Positions 36,758-45,957 of a stretch of 59,628 nt of DNA are shown here, piece after piece. A model generated the notes under the pieces. The model did not search any database, had not been told where the DNA came from, and saw only the letters and a program-made list of their open reading frames with translations. The DNA is from JBDKTH01 sp964558295 (GTDB lineage Bacteria; Planctomycetota; Planctomycetia; Pirellulales; Thermoguttaceae), in contig CAZLDQ010000004.1 in assembly GCA_964558295.1 (NCBI GenBank), positions 1-59,628 of the forward strand, read 5' to 3'. Position 1 is the stretch's first letter, and the number at the start of each line of letters is the position of its first letter. The translations under genes were made by a program, and so were the position numbers.

Positions 36758-38853
36758 GCAACGGTAATGCCGATCGACCTCTGCAGGAGGATATCCTGGT
36801 CATCGACGATACGCCCGGTACACTGCGGCTGCTGGTCGATATCCTCACCACGGCTGGCTTTCGCGTGCGTCCGGCTAACGATGGTGCGTTGGCCCTGCGC
36901 AGTGTTCGCGCCCAGCTTCCGTCCCTGATCCTTTTGGATGTCCGCATGCCGGAGATCGACGGTTACGAGATCTGCCGGCGACTGAAGGCAGAACCGGCGA
37001 CTCGGTCCATTCCCATCATCTTCCTGAGCGCTCTCGGGGAGGAACGCGACAAGATCCGGGCCTTTGAGGCCGGAGGCGTTGATTATCTGACCAAGCCATT
37101 CCATGCGGCCGAGGTCTTGGCACGTGTCAATACGCACCTTGCCCTGCGCCGAATGCAAATCGACTTGGAACGCCGAAACGCCGAACTCAACGACGCCCGC
37201 GAGCATCTTGAGGAACGAGTGCGCAGTCGCACGGCGGAACTGCAGCGAGAGATAGATGAGCACCGTCAGACCGCCGCCGCGCTGCGTCAAAGCGAACAGA
37301 AGTTTCGGGCGATGGCGGAGACGGTTCCCGATATCCTCTTCACCGGCAGTCCCGAGGGCTCGGTGGACTATCTCAGCGCGCGTTTCTACGAATATACGGG
37401 GGTGGCACCAGGCGCCGGCGACGGAAACGCCTGGCTGGACGTGCTGGCCCCGGACGACCGCCAACGCGTTCAGCAACAGGTGCAGCAGGGCGTACAGCGC
37501 GGCGAACCGTTTGAGGTGGAATTTCGAGCCCGTAGCCGAGACGGGCAGTATCGTTGGTTTGTGGTCCGTACGCGGCCCATCCACGACGAACAGGGGCGGC
37601 TGGTCAAGTGGTTCGGCGCCTGCACCGATATCCATGACTTGAAGACCACCCAAGAAACGCTCCAGCGGTTTAACGAACAGCTCGAACAACGGGTGCTCGA
37701 ACGTACGGCCCTGGCCGAACATCGGGCTGGTCAATTGCGACTCTTGGCCGCCGAACTGACTCAGGCCGAAGAACGCGAACGCCACCGGATCGCCCGGGTT
37801 CTCCATGATGAACTACAGCAGTTGCTCGTCGTCGCGCGAATGCGAGTGGCCCTACTTCGCCGCCATACCCAGGATGCCCAGATCCGAGGACTTTCTGACC
37901 AGATCGACGACCTCTTGAATCAAGCGATTACCGAATCGCGATCGCTCACCGCTTCGCTCAGCCCGCCCGTGTTGTATGACCGGGGGCTGATCGGAGGTCT
38001 TGAATGGCTTACCCGCCAAGCACAAGAAGAATGGGGAATAGCCGTCGACCTTTCCGTCGCCCCCGAGGCCGAACCCGCCGAACTCGACATTCGTGCCTTG
38101 CTCTTCCAGGCGGCTCGGGAACTGCTCCTGAACGTCATGAAACATGCCCAGACCAACCGGGTGCAGGTCACCTTGGACCGACACGAGGAGTGGCTTCGTC
38201 TCGTGGTAGCCGATGAGGGGGTAGGCTTTGACCCCGCCGTCGCCGAGCATCAGGGGAAGCCGACTGGATTCGGTCTGTTCAGCATTCGCGAACGGCTCGA
38301 GCTAATTGGCGGGAAGCTTCTGCTGCAATCCACTTCCGGTCAAGGAACTCGGGTGCAGATTGAAGTCCCGTGGCGTCGCATTCCCCCCACGGCGGTCCCG
38401 TTGCGTTCACCCGTCGAGACAGAAGCCGGCGGCCCGCAGGCCAAGGCTCCCGCGCCTCCCGGCAAAGTCCGCGTCCTCCTCGTCGACGATCACGCAGTCC
38501 TTCGGCAAGGCTTGGCCGGATTGCTGCGCGAACAGGCCACGATGGACGTGGTCGGAGAGGCTGGTGGAGGGCATGAGGCCGTCGAGCTTGCCGTAGCGAC
38601 CCGGCCCGACGTGATCCTGATGGATGTCAGCATGCCGGACATCAGTGGGATTGAGGCGACCCGGCGAATCACCGACATGCTGCCGCAGACGCGAGTGATC
38701 GGCCTCTCCATGCACGAGGCAGAAGACATGGCCACCGCCATGCTGAAGGCCGGCGCCGTAGCCTACCTGCGCAAAGACACCCAGGCTGATGCGCTGCTCT
38801 CGGCGATTCTTCACCATGGGGCGAAAACGCCGCATTGCCAGCCTGTCCGCTGA
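36754..38853 (+). CDS. REC-PAS-histidine kinase-REC hybrid protein
   Basis: 699 aa, no transmembrane segment. Domains: an N-terminal receiver (DDTPG, phosphoacceptor in LILLDVRMPEIDG); a coiled coil; a PAS domain (~185-300) with AMAETVPDILFTGSPEG; a HisKA_3-type dimerisation helix (RERHRIARVLHDELQQLL, conserved His); an HATPase (GVGFDPA, GFGLFSIRERL); and a C-terminal NarL-like receiver (VLLVDDHAVLRQG, phosphoacceptor in VILMDVSMPDISG) with no HTH. It starts inside the stop codon of the upstream kinase (ATGA), so the two are translationally coupled. Two receivers around one kinase suggest a relay; the output is not in this window. Confidence 0.88.
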   Translation: MSNGNADRPLQEDILVIDDTPGTLRLLVDILTTAGFRVRPANDGALALRSVRAQLPSLILLDVRMPEIDGYEICRRLKAEPATRSIPIIFLSALGEERDKIRAFEAGGVDYLTKPFHAAEVLARVNTHLALRRMQIDLERRNAELNDAREHLEERVRSRTAELQREIDEHRQTAAALRQSEQKFRAMAETVPDILFTGSPEGSVDYLSARFYEYTGVAPGAGDGNAWLDVLAPDDRQRVQQQVQQGVQRGEPFEVEFRARSRDGQYRWFVVRTRPIHDEQGRLVKWFGACTDIHDLKTTQETLQRFNEQLEQRVLERTALAEHRAGQLRLLAAELTQAEERERHRIARVLHDELQQLLVVARMRVALLRRHTQDAQIRGLSDQIDDLLNQAITESRSLTASLSPPVLYDRGLIGGLEWLTRQAQEEWGIAVDLSVAPEAEPAELDIRALLFQAARELLLNVMKHAQTNRVQVTLDRHEEWLRLVVADEGVGFDPAVAEHQGKPTGFGLFSIRERLELIGGKLLLQSTSGQGTRVQIEVPWRRIPPTAVPLRSPVETEAGGPQAKAPAPPGKVRVLLVDDHAVLRQGLAGLLREQATMDVVGEAGGGHEAVELAVATRPDVILMDVSMPDISGIEATRRITDMLPQTRVIGLSMHEAEDMATAMLKAGAVAYLRKDTQADALLSAILHHGAKTPHCQPVR

Positions 38854-38862
38854 CTCTTCGCC

Positions 38863-40101
38863 TCATACGAAACGCCGTACCGTCTCCAGGGCGGCGATTT
38901 GCCGTTGGCTCACAACCTTCATGGCCGCTTCGACCTTCGCCCGGGCAGCCGCCGGGTTACGGGCAATCGCCAGCACGGCCTCGGTAATTCGACGGCCGTC
39001 TGGTTCCACATCGAGATCGAAGAGCCAGTCGCCCAGGCCGATGTCACGCCACATCTCCCCTTTGCTCGTTTGCTGCTCGAACCGGCAGACAATCGCCGGC
39101 GTGCCGTTACCCACCGCCATAATCGGTGAGTGCATGTCCATGCTCAACAGCCCCAACGCCCGGACGTACACGCTCACGGCCTCGTCCGTCAACCAATACT
39201 CTTCACGCCACACGAACTGCGAACGCACGTCGGCGGGCAGCCGATCGATGAACATCTCCTTTCCTACGGCCATGTGGCTCTTGTCCTCCGGACACACGAG
39301 CACCTTCAGCCCCGTCGTGCGTGCGAAGGTCACTAAGGCGTCACGCACCATGGCATGGTCATGCTCTTTGAGACGCTCGTTCTCGGCATCCTTGCGGCGG
39401 TCGAGGTCGGTCATCTTCCGCTCGTGAATCAACCAGTATGGCGTATTTCGCAACCGTGGGATGGCGCAAAGGAACTTCCCCTCCTCCAGCCCGTGCTTCT
39501 GAAGAAAGGCGACCGCCGCCTTGTCGTTGCGCAGGCGGACGCCAAACGCCGCATCGGGACCGAATTCCAAGATTGGGCAACGGATCCCCTCTTGCTTGGC
39601 CCGTTTGAGGGAAATACTGTCGCGAAAGAAGACGAACTTCGCCTCGTCGAGTACCGACTTCGTCAGCGTTCCCCCCGATCCGCCATAGGTAATCCCTAGC
39701 ACGCCGTACGGTTTGCCGGTGGCCGTGCGCCACTGGTCGACCGCCTTGGCCGCCACCAATGACGGCCCCGAGCCATGCAGGAGGAAGTCGCACTCTTCAA
39801 ACGCCTTGGAGACCTCTGCCCCTTGGACGATCTTCACGTTGGGGAAATTGCGGCGTAAGATCTCTTCAACACCGTCGCCGATGTTGTTGGGCCAGAGCGT
39901 CACCTCGACCTCCGGCAAATGCTCGCCGAGCAACCAGAGCATCCCCGGCGTATGCCCGATGTCGCCGATATTGACAGTCTGCCAGCCCGACTTGAGCAGC
40001 AATCGCCGGGGCCGCTTGTGCGACTCCGTGGTCTGAGCCCAAAGGGATCGTCCTGGCGCCAACGCCAGGGCTAGCAGTCGTAGAAGATTGCGTCGTTGCA
40101 T
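38863..40101 (-). CDS. exported polysaccharide pyruvyl transferase-like protein
   Basis: 412 aa with an N-terminal signal-like segment (RRNLLRLLALALAPG, Ala-rich). The body resembles the polysaccharide pyruvyl transferase (CsaB) family: a GDIGHTPGMLW start, a central FRDSISLKRAKQEGIRC and the late ALGLLSMDMHSPIMAVGNGTP. These enzymes add pyruvyl groups to cell-wall polymers, normally in the cytoplasm, so an exported form is odd. It is convergent with the second histidine kinase (9 bases apart) and divergent from the SGNH hydrolase. Function in the envelope is likely; the acceptor is unknown. Confidence 0.72.
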   Translation of the reverse strand: MQRRNLLRLLALALAPGRSLWAQTTESHKRPRRLLLKSGWQTVNIGDIGHTPGMLWLLGEHLPEVEVTLWPNNIGDGVEEILRRNFPNVKIVQGAEVSKAFEECDFLLHGSGPSLVAAKAVDQWRTATGKPYGVLGITYGGSGGTLTKSVLDEAKFVFFRDSISLKRAKQEGIRCPILEFGPDAAFGVRLRNDKAAVAFLQKHGLEEGKFLCAIPRLRNTPYWLIHERKMTDLDRRKDAENERLKEHDHAMVRDALVTFARTTGLKVLVCPEDKSHMAVGKEMFIDRLPADVRSQFVWREEYWLTDEAVSVYVRALGLLSMDMHSPIMAVGNGTPAIVCRFEQQTSKGEMWRDIGLGDWLFDLDVEPDGRRITEAVLAIARNPAAARAKVEAAMKVVSQRQIAALETVRRFV

Positions 40102-40289
40102 GGCTAGGAAGAAAGACGGTGGTGAAGGGGATATCCGGAAGCTTGTTTTCCATCATGCTTGTGGCACTCGGGCGATGTACGGAACTCAGAACCGATCGGC
40201 GCCGGCCCTGGTCCACGCCTAGCTCGCCATCGCTCCATCTTAACCCCACGCATTCTCCCTGTCGACCTGCCGTCCCCCAAGCCCCCAAC

Positions 40290-40318
40290 TTGACCGAAAA
40301 ACGCCAGCTCGCTATATT
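40290..40318 (+). promoter_or_regulatory. sigma70-type promoter of the SGNH hydrolase gene
   Basis: TTGACC (40290-40295) and TATATT (40313-40318) are separated by 17 bp. This is the clearest promoter in the window. It points to a transcript starting near 40325 and a leader of about 50 bases. Confidence 0.55.
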
Positions 40319-40372
40319 GCCTAATTGGCGTAGACGCCAAACAACTGTCTCGCTTCGTGGGAAGGCACCTCA

Positions 40373-41779
40373 ATGACCAAACGCTTCCAGAAATCGGTTC
40401 GCCGTGGCACGTGGTTCGCCCTGGCTTCCTTGGCCTTGTTCGTAAACGTGGGACAGGCCGAGCCGCGGCCTTTTGAGGACGGCGACCGCGTCTGCTTCAT
40501 CGGCGATAGCATCACCCATGGCGGGCTCTATCACGCCTATATTCAACTCTTCTATGCCACCCGGTTTCCCGAGCGGAATATCCAGTTCTTCAACTGCGGC
40601 ATTTCAGGCGATTCTGCCGCTGGCGCCGTCGATCGCTTTGCGTGGGACATCGGGGCAAGACGCCCAACGGTCGCAACGATCATGCTGGGGATGAATGACG
40701 TCAGTCGCGGACTCTACGGCAAGGATCATCCAGACCAAGCCAATCTGAAACAGCGTCAGAACGCCATCGACCGCCATGTGGCTAGCATGCGGAGGCTTTC
40801 CGAACAACTCCGCGAGGCCGGCTGCCGGATCATCTATATTACCCCGTCGATCTACGACCAAACCTCGAAGATGGACAACGAGAACCTGTTCGGCGTAAAC
40901 GATGCCTTGGGAATCTGCGCCGGACACGCTCGACAACTGGCCGCCGAGTTCGGCGGGAGCGTGGTCGATTTTCACGGCGAGATGGGACGCATCAACCGCG
41001 AGTACCAAAAGGCGGACCCCAAAGCAACGATCGTCGGCGGCGACCGTGTCCATCCCGGCCCGGTCGGCCACCTGGTGATGGCCTATATCTTCCTCAAAAC
41101 ACAAGGCCTCTGTCCCTACGTCTCCAAAACGGTGATCGACGCCACCGCTTCGACCGTCGTCGAATCGCTCAATTGTTCGGTGGAAGATCTATCGGCCAAA
41201 GACTCCGTGGTGAGCTTCACGAGCTTGGAAAAGGCGCTGCCCTTCCCGCTTCCTCGTGGTACGGAAAAAGCCTTGGAGCTGGTTCCTTTTACCCGGGATC
41301 TCAATCAAGAGGTGCTGGCCGTCCAAGGGCTTGGCGCGGGAGACTATGAACTAACAATCGATGGCGCCCCGGTCGGCAACTACTCGGCCAGCGACCTGGC
41401 CGCAGGAGTCAACCTGGCAGAAAACGCCAACACGCCGCAGTACAAGCAAGCCGCGAGGGTCGCCGCCGCCAATGAGAAGCGGCACTCGCTGATCTCCCAA
41501 AAGCTCCGCAGTTTCGTTAACACGGAAATCTACTTGCGGAACCTCAAGACCGTCGATCTTAACGACTTCGAGGCCGTGAAGAAGGCACTCAATGCTCGTG
41601 TGGAAAAGCTTCGCCAACAAAAAAGCCGCTACGCCGGCCATTACGCAAATCAGGCCAAGCTGTACATCGAAGAAAAAGGCAAAGAAGCGCAGTACAAAGC
41701 GGAAATTGAACAGGCACTCAAGAACATGCTCACGGAAAACCGCCCCACGAAGCATCGGTATGTCCTGCGACGGCTCTGA
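40373..41779 (+). CDS. secreted SGNH/GDSL hydrolase
   Basis: 468 aa with a signal peptide (hydrophobic ~14-27, ending GQAEP). SGNH motifs are visible: block I FIGDSITHG (Ser46), NCGISGDS, block III LGMNDVS and block V DRVHPG. A C-terminal ~150-residue part has a coiled-coil character (EAVKKALNARVEKLRQQKSR) and no known domain. SGNH enzymes remove ester groups from glycans or lipids; here an extracellular carbohydrate esterase is likely. It has its own promoter (40290-40318). Substrate is not predictable. Confidence 0.85.
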   Translation: MTKRFQKSVRRGTWFALASLALFVNVGQAEPRPFEDGDRVCFIGDSITHGGLYHAYIQLFYATRFPERNIQFFNCGISGDSAAGAVDRFAWDIGARRPTVATIMLGMNDVSRGLYGKDHPDQANLKQRQNAIDRHVASMRRLSEQLREAGCRIIYITPSIYDQTSKMDNENLFGVNDALGICAGHARQLAAEFGGSVVDFHGEMGRINREYQKADPKATIVGGDRVHPGPVGHLVMAYIFLKTQGLCPYVSKTVIDATASTVVESLNCSVEDLSAKDSVVSFTSLEKALPFPLPRGTEKALELVPFTRDLNQEVLAVQGLGAGDYELTIDGAPVGNYSASDLAAGVNLAENANTPQYKQAARVAAANEKRHSLISQKLRSFVNTEIYLRNLKTVDLNDFEAVKKALNARVEKLRQQKSRYAGHYANQAKLYIEEKGKEAQYKAEIEQALKNMLTENRPTKHRYVLRRL

Positions 41780-42062
41780 CAAGCAAAAAGGGGCGGCGAT
41801 ACGAGGGGGAATGCTCTGAATATGCTGTCCACGCCAGACCGCCAACGGATTTCCCAAAGTGGCATGCTCTGGTTATCGCGGAAAGCTTACCTGGTGGCCC
41901 AATCTTCAATCTGCCCGATTCCGAAACCGCCCCTCTCTTGGAGTGTGATCCGCAGATGTTCGTTTGAAGCATTAGATCTGCCGCCGGGACGGTCACCGGA
42001 CCAATCATCGCCGAGAAAACGAGTAGGCCGACCAGAAGCTGTCGTATCGGGAGGATTCCTCT

Positions 42063-43208
42063 CTATCGGTAGATTCGCAGGGTGTTGGGCATCGTCTCTT
42101 GGAACCGTTTGACCCCCTCGTCTGTCACGCGAGTGCCGGTCAAATGCAAGGTTCGCAGTCGCGTCAGGCCGTGCAGGTGTTCGAGGCCGGCATCGGTCAC
42201 CGCGGTCTCGCCCAGGTGTAATAGCTCCAGGTTGGCCAACGGCTTGAGCCGAATCAAGCCGGCATTGGTAATCGCCGTACCGTTGAGGTAGAGCCACTGC
42301 AGTTGCCCGAGTGCATCGAGCTTTGCCAGATCCTCATCCTCGACGTGAGTCAAAGCGAGATTGAGGGCAATCACCCTTCCCTGCTGATCGCGTTTCGCAA
42401 AGCCGGCGACATCCAAGGCGTCGGCCAAGCTGCGTCCTTGAAGCGTGATCAACAGGTGTAGGATCCCGGATAAAGTGCACTGGGTACGTTCCACTCGCAA
42501 TCGTCGCAAATGGATCAACGGTTTCAAGGACAACAAGCCGGCGTTGCTCGTGCGAGTCCCGCGCAGGGAAAGGGTTGTCAGGGCGTGTAGTCCCTGAAGA
42601 TGCGCCAAGCCAGCATCGCCGACCTCGGTGTCGTCGAGCCAAAGCCGCTCAAGATGGACGAGGTTTCGAAGATTCTTGAGCCCGGCGTCGGTGATCTTGG
42701 CCCGATTCAGGGCAAGCCACTCCAGGTCGCTAAACTCGCAAAGAAGAGCCAAGCTGGCGTCGCTCACCTTGGGACAAGGGCGGCTGAGAAACTCGAAATC
42801 GCCCAGGCCTTCGAGCTGGCCAACCTCCGTGAGTTTTACGCCCGTCACGGTCCCGAAAAAATCCATGCCCAACAGATTGTGGAGCCAGCCGGGGCCAGGG
42901 GGCCGGGCATCGGCCATTTCGCCATTCGGCTGGTAGCGGCAATCGTAAAAGACCCAGCCGCCCAACTGCCGCACCGTGGCCACGGCCCGCGCTTGTCGTC
43001 GGACTCCCGGCATCTTGATGACCAGATGGCCAAGGCCGATCAACAGAACCAAGCCGATCGCCATGGCCACCTTCCGTGGCGGGCAAACCCGACAGACTCG
43101 GGGGGGCTCGGAGGACACCATTCGTACCTCGATGGAGGAATCGCATACCTTCACCGCCACGGCGGGCGATGTGACTTCCAGTCTACCATCTTGACCGGCC
43201 GCCGTCAT
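42063..43208 (-). CDS. leucine-rich-repeat protein with membrane anchor
   Basis: 381 aa. A short Cys-containing N-terminal part (RVCRVCPPRK) precedes one transmembrane helix (~50-63, AMAIGLVLLIGLGHL). The remainder consists of about eight leucine-rich repeats of ~24 residues, with the pattern seen in ITDAGLKNLRNLVHLERLWL. These are of the bacterial type common in planctomycetes. The repeats are predicted to lie outside the cytoplasm and to bind a protein or glycan partner, which is not identified. It is convergent with the SGNH hydrolase and faces a long gene-free region upstream. Confidence 0.8.
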   Translation of the reverse strand: MTAAGQDGRLEVTSPAVAVKVCDSSIEVRMVSSEPPRVCRVCPPRKVAMAIGLVLLIGLGHLVIKMPGVRRQARAVATVRQLGGWVFYDCRYQPNGEMADARPPGPGWLHNLLGMDFFGTVTGVKLTEVGQLEGLGDFEFLSRPCPKVSDASLALLCEFSDLEWLALNRAKITDAGLKNLRNLVHLERLWLDDTEVGDAGLAHLQGLHALTTLSLRGTRTSNAGLLSLKPLIHLRRLRVERTQCTLSGILHLLITLQGRSLADALDVAGFAKRDQQGRVIALNLALTHVEDEDLAKLDALGQLQWLYLNGTAITNAGLIRLKPLANLELLHLGETAVTDAGLEHLHGLTRLRTLHLTGTRVTDEGVKRFQETMPNTLRIYR

Positions 43209-43662
43209 TCATGAGCCATAATCATCAAAAAAAATCCTGCCCCTTTGTTCCGTTAGGGCTGGGATACCGTTGAAAACAGCAAAAGCACCTTCAGTGTGGC
43301 CCATCCCAAGAGAGCAATCGACGCGATATCGAAGATCTGCTCCAACAGTCTGGAAACTCGCACGGAAAACTCCCATAGGCGATCGATCAGATCCATCGCG
43401 TCAGCCCTCTTTGGTGAGAATCAACGGTTCGTGCAAAAAACGAGACTCGCCAAAACCCTATTGCGCGCCGGGCGGACGCGTGCAAGGGGCTGGGGGGATT
43501 GCTACGGCTTGGCGATTCGGGATTTTGCGGGCCACGACTCACAGACGGGCAACACCTGGCGTTTTGTAACGGCCAGATCAACGATTGGGCATCGAGCGGT
43601 TGTTGGTGATGGGGGCGAGGCTTGAAGACAGTCCCAACGGACCGTGGGCAAGCCCGCGGTCG

Positions 43663-43677
43663 CAGGCTGAAAGCCTG
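43663..43677. repeat. short palindrome CAGGCT-GAA-AGCCTG
   Basis: A perfect 6-bp stem with a 3-nt loop within a GC-rich stretch. It is followed at 43690-43702 by AAGCGGGACGCTT, the inverse of AAGCGTCCCGCTT inside both tandem copies downstream (43769-43781 and 43821-43833). This pattern is typical of dispersed palindromic intergenic repeats. Confidence 0.5.
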
Positions 43678-43751
43678 TCCGGGCGACCCAAGCGGGACGC
43701 TTCGGCTACGGGGGTGGCAAATCTTCGTGGCAATTGCCCAGACAGACATCC

Positions 43752-43855
43752 TGCCTGAATCGTAGCATAAGCGTCCCGCTTGTGTGCTGTCAGCCAAGCA
43801 TCTTGCCTGAATCGTAGCATAAGCGTCCCGCTTGTGTGCTGTCAGCCAAGCATCT
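43752..43855. repeat. two tandem copies of a 52-bp repeat
   Basis: Copies 43752-43803 and 43804-43855 are identical by eye (each begins TGCCTGAATCGTAGC and ends CCAAGCATCT), followed by a few bases of a third. Two copies with no spacers is not a CRISPR array. The unit contains AAGCGTCCCGCTT, whose inverse lies at 43690. Confidence 0.8.
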
Positions 43856-43900
43856 TGCCTGGCCCCGGAGGCTGCCGAGTAGGCCTCAGGCAAGATGCTT
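43848..43900. repeat. 14-bp perfect stem-loop at the end of the tandem repeat
   Basis: AAGCATCTTGCCTG (43848-43861) pairs perfectly with CAGGCAAGATGCTT (43887-43900) around a 25-nt loop. The left arm also occurs in the first repeat copy, so two alternative hairpins are possible. It may be a dispersed repeat, a structured RNA or a terminator. Confidence 0.6.
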
Positions 43901-44895
43901 AAGCTAGGGCGGGTGGGAGACCTGCACAGGGATGCCACGAAATCTTGGCACACCCCAGGCTACAGGGGCGGTGGGTTGACACGGTTGACGCAGAGTCGCT
44001 TCCGGTGGGACTCGCTTGCGTTTCAGGCCGTGTAAAACCGGTTTCTCCGCCAAGGCTCCTTGCGCGTCCACATGCGTTATCCCCTGGTCCGCTCGTCGCC
44101 ACCCTACGGCGCGATGGAACGGTGAACCCGCGGCACCATCGGACACCGTGGTGGCGATTGATTTCTGATTTGGGATTTGGGGCTCGGGACTGGGGGGGTA
44201 GGATTCAGCATTCGGCATTCCGTGCCCCCCCCAATCTTTCTGGCTAGAAATTGTGCCAGCGGTTTTGCTAGGCTTCTGTTCGTTGCGATGAACCGGAAGG
44301 AGGCCGTTAACAAAGGTAAGCGGCCCTGACCGGGGATTGGGGAAGTGGTCCCCAATTGCGACGTCCACAGAGTCTGCTGAGGAGCTGGGGAGAATGGCCA
44401 ATGGAAGATTGCGCGAACAACGATGCGGGCCGGAAGAATGGGACTCGTCAGTGGGCCATACAGGGAAGGCCTGGAGTTCTGCCTCACGCCATGGGAATGG
44501 TCGTCTCTGGGGCGGTTCTGGAAAGGAAGTGGCGAATACGCAGCGAGGCGGTAGGTTTTCGCGGAGAATCCTCTGTCGGCAGGCTTGGCCCTGGGAGTTG
44601 CAGCGCAAAGCCCAACGCTCCCCACCCCCTGAAAGAATCTTTCCCGGGGATGAAAATCAAGACTGTTGACGAAGAAGGCAACGGTCGTGGCAAGCCGCTC
44701 CGGGCTTCCGCGGAAAACCGATGGCAGGCTTCGCAAGCTCGGCCACGCCCTACCGATCACCGAGTCTTGACGACAGGCAGACATGCCAATCCGTGCCCCC
44801 GCCACGGGACCGCATGCCACCTAACGCCCGGATTCAAAGACATGCCCTCTGCAACCAGGTCCGCGTCCCGTGCAGCGTGTACCGCCTACCGGCTA

Positions 44896-45957
44896 CTACC
44901 GACTCTTTTCTCCCCACTCCACTCCCAGCATCAGCACATTGATCCCCGAGCCGATACCCAGCAGGGCCAAATGGTCGCCTGGCTTGAGATGGCCCTTTTC
45001 AATGCCGATTGCGGCGGTCATGGGGAGCGCGACGGAGCCGGTGTTACCGAGGAATTCAAGTGTCGTGAAGTCGACGATGGGATCGAGGCCCAGGGTTTCG
45101 AAGAGGAGTTTGCGATGAGCGCGACCGACTTGATGACAGAAGGTTTTGTGGAGCGTCTTGCGAGACCAGCCGACGACGCCGAGAAACTCTTCGAACGCCT
45201 GCCGGGCGGTTTCCACGCCTTCGCGCATGAGCCGTTCGGAGTCGGTCCACATCAGCGGCTGCATTTGGAGGCCGACGGTTTCGTCGCGATCGTTGTGGCA
45301 GAGGTTGCAGAATTGCGTGTTAGTGCGAGCGACCGCGCCCAGGAGCCGATTACCCGTGCGACTGATCCGCCGGTCGACCAGTACGATGGCCGCGCTGCCG
45401 GAGCCGATGGTCAGCGAGGCCACGGCCGACTTGATGTCGTTGCGCGAAAGGGAAGTGGTCTGGTTCAGGTAGTCGATCGTCGTATCGACCAGCGAGCGGC
45501 TACTCTCCGTGCCCACGACCACGCCGGCCTCGATCTGTCCCAGTTCGATCATGTTGGCCAACTGAAGCGTGCCGTTGAGCAGGCCGAGGCAAGCGTTCGA
45601 TACATCATAGATCAGGCACTGTTGGGGCAAGCCCAAGCGATGATGGACGCCGCAGGCCGTGGCGGGTTCGAGGAAATCGCGGCAGACAGAGCCGTGAATG
45701 AGAGCCCCGATGCGGCTCTTGTCGAGTCCCGCCTGTCGGATTGCCTTTTCGGCGGTCTCCACGCTCTTTTCGCTCGGCAGCATGTTGGGCGGCCAGAAGC
45801 GACGTTCGACGATGCCGGTCATCAGTTCGAGGCGTCCCTCAGGCAGACGGAGCCGTCGATAGACAGGCTCCAGCCGAGCCTCAAGCTGCGCCGACGTGAC
45901 GACCTCTTCCGGCAAGGTATAGGCAAATGCTTCCAGACAGACGTTTTCGTAGCGCAT
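44896..45957 (-). CDS. 3-oxoacyl-ACP synthase III-like (FabH/OleA-type) thiolase-fold enzyme
   Basis: About 353 aa. The active-site Cys is in DVSNACLGLLNG (Cys123). A His follows in CHQVGRAH and an Asn in FLGNTGSVALP, giving the Cys-His-Asn triad of KAS III-type enzymes. The start at 45957 (MRYENVCLEAFAYTLPEE) matches the family N-terminus; the longer ORF from 46401 adds 148 residues of poor composition. Compared with E. coli FabH there is an insert of ~40 residues before the His (NLCHNDRDETVGLQMQP). It could start fatty-acid chains or perform a head-to-head acyl condensation like OleA. No other fatty-acid gene is adjacent. Confidence 0.85.
   Translation of the reverse strand: MRYENVCLEAFAYTLPEEVVTSAQLEARLEPVYRRLRLPEGRLELMTGIVERRFWPPNMLPSEKSVETAEKAIRQAGLDKSRIGALIHGSVCRDFLEPATACGVHHRLGLPQQCLIYDVSNACLGLLNGTLQLANMIELGQIEAGVVVGTESSRSLVDTTIDYLNQTTSLSRNDIKSAVASLTIGSGSAAIVLVDRRISRTGNRLLGAVARTNTQFCNLCHNDRDETVGLQMQPLMWTDSERLMREGVETARQAFEEFLGVVGWSRKTLHKTFCHQVGRAHRKLLFETLGLDPIVDFTTLEFLGNTGSVALPMTAAIGIEKGHLKPGDHLALLGIGSGINVLMLGVEWGEKSR

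Larger units (their letters stand above)
43209..44895. other. gene-free, repeat-containing region of about 1.7 kb
   Basis: No open frame here has a recognisable domain or convincing coding composition; several long frames are Arg/Pro/Ser-rich and overlap each other on opposite strands. The stretch holds palindromes, a 52-bp tandem duplication and strings (GGGATTTGGGGCTCGGGAC near 44171) like other intergenic spacers in the window. It may be degraded remnants of genes or dispersed repeat territory. Confidence 0.5.

Noticed and set aside
36526..37806. 426-residue minus-strand open frame
   Set aside because: Antisense to the two coupled histidine kinase genes, which are well supported.
32392..38853. 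PocR proteins considered as part of a propanediol microcompartment locus
   Set aside because: No shell proteins, diol dehydratase or aldehyde dehydrogenase genes are present in the window.
43752..43855. tandem repeat considered as a CRISPR remnant
   Set aside because: Two adjacent copies without spacers, no cas genes in the window.
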